64,000 nt of DNA from Notospermus geniculatus (Eukaryota > Nemertea > Pilidiophora > Heteronemertea > Lineidae): assembly GCA_002633025.1 (NCBI GenBank), contig NMRB01000402.1, positions 87,065 through 151,064 on the forward strand, given 5' to 3'. The notes beneath the pieces were generated by a model that did not search any database, was not told the DNA's origin, and worked only from the letters and a program-made list of their open reading frames with translations. The position numbers were made by a program, and so were the translations under genes. This document shows positions 39,719-52,500 of this stretch, in pieces (positions within the stretch are counted from its first letter, which is position 1; each line of letters begins with the position of its first letter).

Positions 39719-40515
39719 TTTGCTATTTACCAAACAAGAACGAAACGACCAAACCCGTGTAAAGAAACGACCAAACAATGTAAAGAGGCCGTGTAACGAA
39801 ACGACCTGATACCGGTCATGTGACACACAAAATGGTCATGTGACACACAAAATGGCCGACTCGTAAAAATTGGCTTCCAGCTACTGTCACAGAATCATTT
39901 CTAAGCGTGAAATAACCGTCATATTTGCCAAATAAACGTCTGGAATCAGTTGTAAATATTTGGTAGGTCACCAAAATTGTCGTCTTTGGTCGAACTGCCT
40001 CAAAAATTTGGAACCGAAATCGATATCATCATCATGAAGATCATGATCAGCAGATTTGTCAATCAATCAAAAATGACGAATGTATCATCGACATCATCAA
40101 CATGATCAACCTCCAGCAGTCAACATAAAATCCCACTCCCCCCCCCCCCCCCCGTGGACCATGGTCAACAACACTAGGTGTCACTACTGTCAGTTCAGTG
40201 TGTGTTTGTAGGCCTGATATTATTTGTTGTGTAAATTAAAGTGAGTCATGCTCATGAGGGGGCTACTTGGCCTACTTGAACTTAGGCCTAGGTCGATGGC
40301 AACTAACTGATGTCGTCACTGGTCAGTATGTATGTAGGGCAAAGCCTGTCATGCACGATGCCTGTATCGATGGCTAGGCTTTCTACATGCAATAATAGGG
40401 CAATAGGGCCAGGCTAAGTGCTTGTGAAAGCACATTAATGTCTCCCTGTGAGTAACATTGACACCACTTCCCCATGTTCCAGTTGATTAAATGGTCCACA
40501 CAACATGATCTGAAG

Positions 40516-43500
40516 ATGGCAGAGCTTGTGAGGCCGAAGAAAGTAAAGAAACGAAAGGTATTTTGTTGGGAGGTCTTTCTTCTTCCATTCTTTCTTAAAT
40601 GTTCTTTCTCATCTTTTGGTTGCCCACAATCTCAATGCTATGAGGTCTAAGGCCGGGACTGATGTGTTTGTGAGGTTCAAGTCACTTGACATGAGGAAAG
40701 CTAGTATGAAATACACTTGTGACGGACCACGATGCATTTAATGATTATGATTATGTGGGCCAATCATTCAATCTGTCTTTCTTGCTCTGTAGAATTATAC
40801 AAGTTGATGTTTGCTTTGTCCTTTAAGGAGAAGAAGAAAGTAGAGCCAGTTCATGAGGAAAATGTAGAGAATGATAAAGATTTAGATGTTGTTGTTCATC
40901 AAGAGGTTGGTGAAGGACCACTTCCTGGAGCTACCGGAGTACTTCATGACACAACTACACTGAGGACAGATGTTGATGATCATGTGGTGAAAGGAATTGG
41001 CGAATCTGTCTCAGGTGCAATTGCTAGAGAGGAGGAGAGGACAGATTTAAGAGATGCTGATGTCCAGGAAGATTTAGAATTAGATGGTGTTGTTCATCAA
41101 GAGGTTGGTGAAGGACCACTTCCTGGAGCTACCGGAGTACTTCATGACACAACTACACCGAGGACAGATGTTGATGATCATGTGGTGGAAGGAATTGGGG
41201 AATCTGTCTCAGGTGCAATTGCTAGAGAGGAGGAGAGGACAGATTTAAGAGATGCTGATGTCCAGGAAGGAGCCGTAGGACCTGCCTCGGCCAGCCTTTG
41301 TGTAGATACTGGGCCAGATAAACTTGAGGATGGAGGATGTGCAGGGGATGATATGATAGTGGATGTGGTCCAGAGTGATGGAGAGAACAAGATGCAAGAA
41401 ACTGAGGTTGCTGCAGCTGGTGTGAAAGAGGAAGTGGTACATGTAGAAAATGAATCTGTTCCTATTGATAGCCAGGTTGGAGCTAGAGCTGAATATGTTC
41501 CTTATCTTGACCCCGCGAGTGTACCAATTAGTGATTTTGTTTGTGGGGAGTCAGAGGTTGATCAAAATGAAAGAGTTCAAAGTTCTGAAGAAGAAAATGC
41601 AGTTCTCAGGAAGGCTTCTCGCACTGCTGCTTTAAATGTTGATGTCGCAGAGAGTGCTAAAGAAACAACACGTGAGTTACCTAAAAGTTGGACTATCAGT
41701 CAAGAGAAACCCAAAGTTCTGTTAAAGAAGCTGTACCCAGAGATAGCCGTGGAGTCACAGATGGAAAGGGTGGCTTGTCAACCATTTACAATACAGCAGC
41801 TGCGGTCTTTGTACTTCAATCCCATGTTAGAAGAGAGAGATGCCTATGTGGATTACTTCATTGAGGTGAGTTTTGCTAGTGGCACATCTAACACTCTGGT
41901 ATTCAGGTTTATTCTCCTTATCATTTTGTCCAAAAGAAGTTTAGTTTGCATATTTTGACTTTGTTTTACAGCATTCCAATCAGGAAAGGCATGAATTCTA
42001 TGAAATTGTGAAGAACTATTACCGAGCAAAGAACAAACTATCGGCGACGGAGCAGGACTTAACTGGCCTCCGACGGGAAGTCAGCCAAGTGGAGGAGAAG
42101 ATCTGGAAGTTTGTTGATTGTTCTATTTCTGGTCAGGTATGATTGGTTTATTACATTATGTGCAAAGTTAGAGCTGACTTTTTCTCTTTATTGTTAGATC
42201 AAATGGTTGGTGAATCTTGGGGATCATCATTCCGAACTTTGTTATTTTGCTGTTCCGTAACGACAGGGCTTCTTTTTCAGAGTGTATGTGCAGATGGAAG
42301 CAAAGTGGTTGCAAACCACACCTTTAAACAAGCCGTACTCAACAAGTTAGCTGTGGTTGAGATTGATGTCCAGCTGAAGAAGCAGAAAGATCTTATCTAT
42401 GATGAGTTCTCAATGTATTCATATAGCGCTTCATTATCTCGGTAGGTAAGATGAGACAATTGATAAAAATTAGAAGTGAGTGTCAGACATGACATTAAAT
42501 CCTCATGCATTATCTTTACTGAGTGTTGTGACTTTAAACCACAAACTCTAACTATCTGATCCATCTTCTGCTAGGTTACAAGTTGAGTCTTACATCCATG
42601 ATCTATACAAGCGATGTCTCGCCTTCACTGAGATTCCACAGAATGCACCAATCCAAGCATGTATGCCAAATGAGCGCCCTCTGGATGTCTCCAACCAAGT
42701 TATGCATCTCCGGACTTGCTTGTCGGTCTTGTTTGCTTTCATTCGTAAGCCAGCCAAGGATGCCGGGTTTGTGGAGGACGTTCAGAACTGGATAACCAGA
42801 TTGGTATGTACCGTCTGTGTTCAGAAATCAAGATCTGTTGATGAGATAAACACGTGAACAATATTCATCTCATTTCACACTGACTACTTCATGTTCCAGA
42901 TTGCCACCCTTATTCGCGTTGCTACGATAGAAGATCACTGGTTCATTTTAAACCATCTGCTGAGATGTCCTGGCGGAGTGGGCAAATGGGCGGCCAGTTT
43001 TCTACAGATTGTGCCTCCAATCTACACACCTGAGTCCAGTTTCTCCAGCCCTCAGTTGGACCACGCTGTGGTTGTGTTGGCCACTTTATTGCTTCCTGTC
43101 AGGTAAGAATTCTCTGTTTTCGAGATACTTGTAGACTTCCCTGTCTTTGGTTATTTGGTTGACCAGCATGAGCTACTCCAATAGATCTTGACTGAGGTCC
43201 AGAACTGAAGTCATTCACCTGACTTGATTTAAATGTAATGTCTTTTCGTTGCAGATTGCGAGACCAGTTTCTCCTCCCCATGAAGGTAGTGATGACCCCA
43301 CAGGTCGACAAGAAGCCTGAGAATATGTGGATCTTGGTTGATTCAGATGGAGAATTGGTAAGAGGGAGATGAGCTCACTTAACTGTCTTGTTCCAGTCAT
43401 CAGTTAAGGAGCCGTGCTAGCCTAGAGTTATCACAGGTCTCATTTCTAAATTGGATGTATCTTCTTTCATTTAGGATGAAGATCCAGAGAGCAGCTGGCA

Positions 43501-46500
43501 TTTCTTGCAGGAGAATGATGTTGTTGCATTGCTCAATCAGGTTCCTCTGGATGTCATCTTCAGACAGGTTCTCGGTGTCCAGGGTAGGTATGATGAAATT
43601 CTTTTGATGACAATATCATGGCTTAAATTATATCTCAAATAATGACTTATTACTATTCCTTGAAAGGGCCAACAGCTGATGAATGGTAACTTTGCTTTCT
43701 TCAGGAGAAGAGTATGACATCCGTCAAACCACAGAAGGAGGGATGCTCAAGTTGTACGCATTCTGTACCTGTCTACTTGACATACTTGGTCAGGGTTTGC
43801 AGCATTTCACCCAAGGACGATACCGACAGCTTAACAAAAGGATAGGAAGAATGATCAGGTTGGTGTTATAGGATTTAAGCCTTCCTTTGAGCCTCCTTCC
43901 TCCCACACAGAAGCCAGACTGCCAGAGTCTCCTTATCTGATTGTTTCTGGAGCCTATTTCTCATCTTTCAGACACACTATCCAGTATGTGACAGACCACT
44001 GGCTGAACTTCATGGCCTTCAATGTCAATGTTCCTGAGGCAAGTCTAGAGCGCCTACAGATTGAGTATAATCAACTGTTCCATCGTGCAACGACCTGGAT
44101 TCTCTCCTCCTCAAGGTAACAACATATCATGACTTTCTGTAAAGAGTGGGTGGCCTAGTCTGAGGTGTTGACTTTCATTCTCTCCCTTCTTCACTGTTGT
44201 CAAGTCGTAATACGGCTATGCCAAAGGCTGATTATAAGAATACTTACAGCTAGCATACATTTCTCTCCCCTTTCAGGTTGGGTTCGTGGCAGTTCATGGC
44301 CGACATGCCGTACACCTGCGCCTCCATTGAGATGATGTGGAAGCTGATATGGCTGATGCATAATGGGAAAATTGATCCGAATGTATCAGTGACAAAAGAA
44401 ATGTGTTTAGAGATGTTGAGAGGTAATTAGAGAAATGATAACACAGTGATAATAACAGTCAGTTATTGGGCCAAGTTTCGGTCTAAGTACTACATTGTCT
44501 CAGACAATCCAACACCATATCATCAATTCTTGGCCAACACTGTCAGGAATATATCGTCAATGCCAAACTTAACCTCATGTCTTTAACTTTGCCTTTTAAT
44601 TTCAGAAGAAGATGACAAGTTGGCTTTTGAGGAGCAGCTGGTGAAGATGCCAACATCGGAGGCAATCTACCTTCTGACATCATTTGCATTCATGGCCCGG
44701 GCAAGGTCAGCAGTGGATGCTGAATTTGTGGAGGCAGTAACCATGGAGATATATGAGGTAAAGGGTGCTGCTCTTCCTTACAAATGGCTGCCCGGTGGAG
44801 TACTGAACCTTAGATGTTTGAGTCCAGTGCTATAGCCTACCACTGAACGAGTGTGTGTCAGAGTCAGAAGGAAAGTCTTATTACCGTGACTGAGACTGGC
44901 AGCACAACTTCCCTAAGAAATCTCCACAGCTATACTTGTGATTTTTCAGCTTGCTTACATCAGAAACCACACGAGGGAGTTCTGTTCTAAAGTTGGCAGA
45001 GAGCTCTTGTCTTCAATCACCTTGGAACATCCGTTCATCATCTCTGTCTTACTGAAGTGTATCAAACAGACCATAGATAAGATTGGTGTGGTAAGTAATA
45101 GATAGATGGCGACACTGAAATTGAGTCGGGAAGGGCTTTTTGTAACAAACAGAACCCTATTCCCAGTTTCGAGTCCAATTTCTTGCATGTTGACCAAAGT
45201 TGGAATTCCCAACGAATTTTCACCCAGGGTTTTTGTTGAATTTAGAGAATCAACGGCTATGTGGGTGAATGTGTGACCCAGTTGTGTTGCCAATACACAT
45301 AAACAAATGAACAAGATCGGATTTCTGCTTGTTCAGGGTGGCCTCACAAACCATGAGAGATTGTGGGCCCGTCTGTAAATGCCTGTTTGGGTAGAGGTCT
45401 CTTAATCCTCTCTGATTTCATTGAAACCATCTCTGCTTGTTTTGTAGCATGCATCGGAGTTTATTGATTGCACCAGCTCTTTCAACTTTCTGGTGTGGCA
45501 ACTATCCTAAAATAGGAGTGATCCTTAGTGTCTCTAGCAGGAAGCCCACTGACTTAATAGTCCCCCTTGTTAACACAACTTAGCTCCCAGTACCCCAATA
45601 TTTCACTATTGTGAGCATCTCAGTCTGCTGGAATTTTGAAAAGATTTGAGGGATTATTTGTTTTTTTCTCTCCGATAAACAGCGTTTCAAATTCTACCAG
45701 AGAAAAAAGGAAAAATGTCGGAGAGAAGAACATGCCGAGTTTTGTCAGGTTTTTATCAAACAATTGCTCATTTGTTGTTCTTTTTTGAAGTGTTCTGAAA
45801 GGCCTTTCTTCACTTTGTTTCTTGTAACCTGTGTAATCTCTGGAATTAGTTCAACCCCACTTGGCTGGAATCACACACAGAGCCTAGGCCAATGACTATC
45901 AATGTGAGGCTACTTGTCTAAAGCTTGCTGCTGGCGTGGCACTTTGGAAAAATCCCCTCACCCACCAAGGTGAGGGCTACCTATGAAGCTGGCTTGCAGA
46001 CTTTGCGTACATTTGAGTCTGTAAACATGTTTGATTACGTATATGCATGGGCTGATTCCTGCGAATGAGGTTAAGCTAATTTCTCTTATTAACCTGAGTT
46101 TCACCCTCTTCCTTTCATCACCCTGCTAATACATGTATCTCCCCTAATCCATAAAACTGGGCAGTGAGACCTGTTTCTGTGGTAGGGACCAATCCAATGG
46201 AACTGTAGACCTCACAATTCGGTCTTTCAATATTTGGATTCATTTTCAGACTAGTTCTCGGATCGATAAAGTTCTTAGTGAACTCCATGAGTTCTTTTTC
46301 ATCAAACATGCTAAAATAGTTACCAAGAGAAGCCCAGTGAGTACATGTCATACCAGGGCATGAGATGATTTTGCTTCATGCATGTAGCACAGCTGAGGCA
46401 TGAAGTATCTAAGGATGGTTATAATGCTTCATGCTTGTAGCACAGCTGAGGCATGAAGTATCTAAGGATGGTTAAAATGCTTCATGCTTGTAGCACAGCT

Positions 46501-49500
46501 GAGGCATGAAGTATCTTAGGATGGTTATTATGAAAATGATCTGGATTGTTTTGAAATCATTCTGCTTATGGGCCTTGCAAAGTTGATGATATGATTGATT
46601 ACATGGGGTGGTCGGCAGGGTAACTGTCAACATTGACCACCAGCTATACTAGGAATTTAATCGGTACATTTCCCATTGCCTGACCATGGTAGAGGAGGCC
46701 TGTTTTCCCTAATTTTTTCAAACTTTTTCCCAGACCTGACCTTCCCCTGAGAAAATTGGTGGTGTTTTAAGCAAGAAAGGGTCATCGGTTATGGCTGTGC
46801 ATGCATATGTCTGGAGGAAGTGGCTCACTATTTGTTTCTGTCTGTGCTGTCACTGGAGTGGATGTTGTCATCAGTTCAGCATCTCTGGTGATTCACATTC
46901 CACAGATCTCTGATGCATGCATACACACGTGGTGAACTTTAGGGTCTGTTTTCTGTCTGAACTTCTCTTCATCCATAAGACATAGTGCTGTCATGTTTCC
47001 GTTGGTGGTCGTGTGCCTTTGTAGGGTTTAAGTTGGTGATTTTTTACTGTTTCTTTGGAATGAACGAGTTTTTTTTCTCCATCAGAGATGTTAATGATTT
47101 GACTAGAAATAATAGTACATTAGTAGCCAGCTTATAGAATTAGAAAAACTTTTTTTGGCTAAAAAGTATCACCACAGAATACATCCATTCCTGAAAAATG
47201 AATATGATGGCTATTTTGTTGGAAAACGGATGGGGAATGGGTATCCAAGCTGGAATTCTAGACATGTTCGTTATCCTGAATCAATGTATTTTCCAAAATC
47301 AAGGAGTATTTTACTCCAGACACTGTCAGTTTAATGATTTTCAAGTCCAGAATGTAGTGCAGACTCATTTGCCTTTCATTGATCAGGACCTTGCATAGAC
47401 TTGCCATTGATCATAGACATGTACCGGTAGTGTGATATTGATTGACCTCTGTATTACTTCATTTCTCCTTCAGGTGTGTTTATACCTGTTCAAGGAGCTC
47501 CCGCTCTACCTATGGGTGCCAACGGAGGCTGATTTGATCATCTTGAGGACGTGGTTGTTAGACCGTGATCTCTCCACCCCAGAGAATCAGCTAGCACGTC
47601 TGATCATGACCAATATGAACTGGGGCTTCACGGATGAGGTGGGTATCAGAAAATAACGTCTATCCCGCTCTATATTTGCTTCAGACTTGAACTACCATCA
47701 GTTTTGATAGAGGAAATACCTAAATCTGAGTTCATCTCTTTCAGGGCACAGAACTAGCTCTAGATATCAGCCTCCATCGCCAGATTGCTGTTCTCTTGGT
47801 GGAGAGTTTCATCAAGTACAACCCTGACAAGTCAGCAGGGCTGGTGGCTGAAGGGGTGAAACAAGTCACATCAGCCCTGAGGAGCACCCCGACCAATGAA
47901 CAACAGTTTGTTACCTGGGCATGGGAACTCGTCATCAAGTTACACCTCCATCACCAGGACCAGCCCAAGTTTGACCATGACACGGCATCCTTCCCGGTGC
48001 CCGATATCAACACTGATGAGATGCTTGTGCCGATACAGAAGAGCCTGAAGAACAATAATCCGCTAGGGAGCTATGTCGCACTGATGATGACGAAAGTTGG
48101 ACATGAGTGAGTGTTGGGATGATTTCTGGTGGAGTAGTGAGTCTCGCTCGTGAGAGCAAACTTATCTTGTTGTTCAGGCGAGTGGACCAGTGTCCCCATG
48201 GACTGCTGACTAGTGCATAACCTGCAATATTTATAGCCAGGTTTTTGGTGCTGCTCCTTGCATTTTATACATGGTATTGCCATAATATCAGGTGTAACAT
48301 TTGCGTGGTGTCCTCTAGGTTTTGATTCTGTATCCTCGTGTTCACTTTCAGGACCAGTGATTTCTGTATGGAGGGTATCCCCTTACTTCAGAACCTCGTG
48401 ACGTATCACCATCACCGAGTTGCCGTACACGCCATTGCAAATGTAGTTCCACAGTTCTATCTCTTCCAAGACTATTTGGTGCAGAATGAGAGGTAAGGTT
48501 GAAACTGTTGGTGCTTGGGTGGTGACTCTGATGCTTAAGTATGACCTTAGGCCCTCCTGGTCTGTGGTTTAATAGACTTCTGTTGTAGCACATAGTGGCC
48601 TCGGGTAAGAGTACAACTGACCTCTGACCTTTCTCCCTAGGTTCATCTCGATAGTTCAGAACATCCTCGCAGCAGATCAGACGTACGTGAAGATGGCCAA
48701 GAACCTTCTCTTCTCTGATTTACCTGGTGCTTTGACCAAGCTCTTCATGTCCATGATTCAGGTATGTGTCGAATGTGAGAATTAGCCAACAGTTGAGACA
48801 GGATTTAGTAATATTTCATCTTAGTCTTACGTGACACAGGATGAGCTCCACTCCCGCAGTTTGATCAATCTCATCTCGGCATTAATTCCCTTTCCAGGTA
48901 CACCTGCAGTCAACGAATGTAGTCGGCTGGGTGGCGCCGAGGTTTGCCATGGAGTTCTGGGTCAAACTGTTGACACAGATCCCTCGCTGGAACACAGATA
49001 AAAACGTCTGTTATATCCTCGACTCCCTTGTCCGGTACGCCTTCAAGATTGAAGAGTGTCGACATCTACTGGAGGAATTGTTCTACGATCTGTACACAGT
49101 AAGTTAGGGATGGTATAATGATTATTTTTCACAACTTTGGATGATTTATTGTAAGATATCACTCATGGGCATCACGGTCCTGTAGGATCTTTCCTCGAAG
49201 GTCTGAACCAAAGAACAGGGAGTGTTCCCTTCACTTCATGTGAGATACCAAGAGTTCTTCTACAGGTGTCAGTGGTCCTCTTTTTCAGACGTTCCTGAAA
49301 TCCCACAAGGACGGCCACCAACTCGGAGCCCTCTTCAGCTGGATAGCTTCAGGGAACAGTCTTCCCTCCTTCATCGATAAGCAAGCCATGCCTGAGTTCC
49401 CGTGGCTGGCTTACATCATCCTTGGTGCCGAGACAAAGTTTGAGGAGGAGACTGGATTGTGGAAGTCGTTGCAGGTTGAGCTGGTCAATGATGGTAGTTT

Positions 49501-52500
49501 GGGAGTTGAGCAGGCTGTCAAGGTTGGTGTCGGTTATGGCTGTGTTAACAACACAGTTGACCAGCTCTTTTGATCTCTTCTTTGCCCAGGCTGAGATAGG
49601 GCTGCTGATAATCATGCAGTAAAACATCCCATTGCTTGCTTTTCAGAGAATCGCTACACACCTGAAGTTCCCCTTGAGTCCAACTGCCGCACGATTGTCG
49701 ATCTACCGCTGGGCTCAGCAAGCCATGGCCACAGACACAGACCATCCGTTGTTCCCCATCCTGTGGCAGAGATTCTTCATGCGTTACTTGGCTCGGCCTG
49801 CCACAGACCCTGGGTAAGTCATGTCGTGTCATGTCCTTGTGTGAGTTGCAAGGGGGATTACCTTCCGCTTTGCTTTACCTGTAATAGCCTTGATGTTATG
49901 TTTGGATCTCATTCAATAAGTGTGTATTTATTCAGGTTGCCCCAGCGAGGTGGTCTTGGAGAACGCTTCTTTGGTTCAAGGGCCAACATCACGCTTATTA
50001 AATCGTTCCGCCAGAAGCTGGACGTGACGGCCCACGCGATGGACAAGAAGGTCGCCGAGATGGAGGCGGAGGGATATGAAGAACAGGAGGAGGAATACGT
50101 CATGGAGAAGGAACAGATGAAGTCATTGGCCAAGTAAGTGGGAGAAAGGTGTCATGCAGGAGGAAACCAGAGCTCCCGTAGAAAGCATTCGTCTTCAAAT
50201 CTGGACTTTTCCACTCTGATCCTGTTGTCCCAACCACTTTTTCCCTGTCACATGTAACATGTCTTCTTTTCTTCAGGCTGTACCACACCTATGCATTTTG
50301 GCTTGATGAGCCCCGTCTACACGATCCATCTCTTTACCTGCCTGCTCTACCACCGCAGTACCAAGCAGAGAAACTAGTCCAGATCTTCCAACATCAAACT
50401 GAACTCTGGTCAGATCACATCGATTACAATCATGTGGATTATGACATCGGGCGTCTGAACCGTCTCTGGAGCTCGGAGAAGATGCAGTATTTTCCCAAAC
50501 GGGCCAACTACAAGTCGCTTCAGGAGGAGGTTCATCCTAGAAATGGTAAGAAACCTTCACAGCTCTGTGTCAAACAAGCCATCAGAACTCTGTCCTACAT
50601 CGTGGAGCACGCCATCATGTTGTTATTTTCTCTTTCTCCAGCCACCAATAGAATCCTTGGTAGGCTATCCAAGAGGGATAACCCTGTACCTCCTCCTAAT
50701 CTGGTCCCCTGCAAGGTCCCCGTAGCTCCAGTCAACATAGCAGCCATCCAGGAAGGTCAAGGCATACTCTTCTCACTACACCAAGATTTCATCGCCATCA
50801 CAGACTTTTCAAGGTCAGTATGGGTGCTCTCAAGGTCAGTGTGGGTGCTCTCAAGGTCAGTGTGGTGCTCTGAAGGTCAGTGTGGGTGCATGTTGGCTGA
50901 GTAATTAACAAACGAAATACATGTATACCTGACTGAGTAGTTAACAAGCAAAGTATACTCAGGCTGAGAGATTTGTGCTTTCCTGACAGTTTTCATCTGT
51001 TTGTCACGACAGTTCTCTTCCTTTCAGTACGTTCTCTGACCGTGAAGCTCGTCACATTGGTTTGAATAGTAACTATGTGGATAACATTCCCAAACTCTAC
51101 AGGAATGATCAGACTTCGGTATGTTCTTTTTTTCTACCATTAAACTATCATCATAAGAAAGATAATCCTCTGTGTGGAATCCACTGATCACTGGAGTCAT
51201 AGGGCAGACTACGGCCTTGTAGCTGTTGAACCTTTTGAAATATCTGAATACTACATATAGCCCGACTTCTGTTTTGATCAAGATGAAAAAACAGGGCAGG
51301 CTCAGCAGTGATAGACGACCTTTGTCAAGGTTGCCTTCTTACTTCCAACTCAACAGTTTGAAGGAGTGAAATGGGACTTCAGTAAGACTGCTTCTGGAGT
51401 TTTGGTGAGGACGCCTCCTGATGTCTTTGCTTATCAAGTCTTAAATTACATTTCCAGCAAACCTTCCTGGTTCCATGTACCAGTAAGTTCAACCCGGCTC
51501 ATAAGTGCCAAGGGGCAGCTTCTATTGTTTTGTCTGTAAGTAATAAGATACTCCATGGAGTGCTTGTGGTTGTTGTCGGGTCTGTAAGAAGACCGGAATA
51601 CACCGAAATACGCCGGAATACACCAAAATATCGCCGAAAACAGGGTTAAAAGGCTTCTTTTCAGTATTATTAGCAGTGAGGCAATGTATCATATCAATCC
51701 AATGCAAAAATGTACAATATCAGTCTCAATATCAGACCCATTCTAACAGAAACTTCGCCCGACAGGTGTTTCCGGCGATCGACCGCCGCCATATTGGACA
51801 AGCTCAAACACGCATCCAAGATGGCGACCGCTGGCCGCCCGCCGGAAACACTTGATGCGATGTTTCTGAAGTTGTCTGCATGGATTTTGAGGCTGATCTT
51901 GCCCGTATCTGCCTCGTATCCATTAATAAATACCATAGCTACAGCATAAGAGTGAAAATAAACCTTTTGCATTGTGTTTTCGGCAGTATTTCGGTGTATT
52001 CCGGCGGATTCCGGTGTATTCCGGTCTTCTTATGAACCGGTTGTTGTCCTGTGTAGCTTTTCTGATTTGGTTCATTGTGGTACGTGACATCCTCTCCTCG
52101 AGCACTTGCACACTAAGTGCCTTGTCCTGCAGGATTGCTGGACAGGTATCTTCAGACTGGGGGACTGAGAGCTCCCAACTTGCTAAGCTTTATAACAAGA
52201 TTGTTTCACTTCATGACTAGTGTATTGTTTTTGCAGTTTAAAGAGATGAAGAAGAATGATATGCTGGGACGACGACTGGATGAGAATCGTGCCGAGTATA
52301 AACAGTTGATCATGGAGGTCCAGCTACCGCCACCGCCAAATATGTGCTGTGCTGCCGTACATGTTGAGAACACCATCACGTGAGTACCTGGGTTGCCGTG
52401 TGATATGACCTACCATCTGGGGTCTAACCCCTTTACCTAAATGTGGTAAAGGGGGCTTACAAACTGATCATGGTTTATGGTATTGGTACCAACTGCAGTC

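Larger units (their letters stand above)
37788..40515. other. Region between UCKL1 exon 3 and EPG5
   Basis: 2.7 kb with no recognisable exon. It should contain either UCKL1 intron sequence or a breakpoint. It holds two foldback elements (39061 and 39578), a run of 16 or more C near 40138, and the EPG5 promoter. The open frame at 38434-38727 (-) shows no family signature. Confidence 0.6.
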
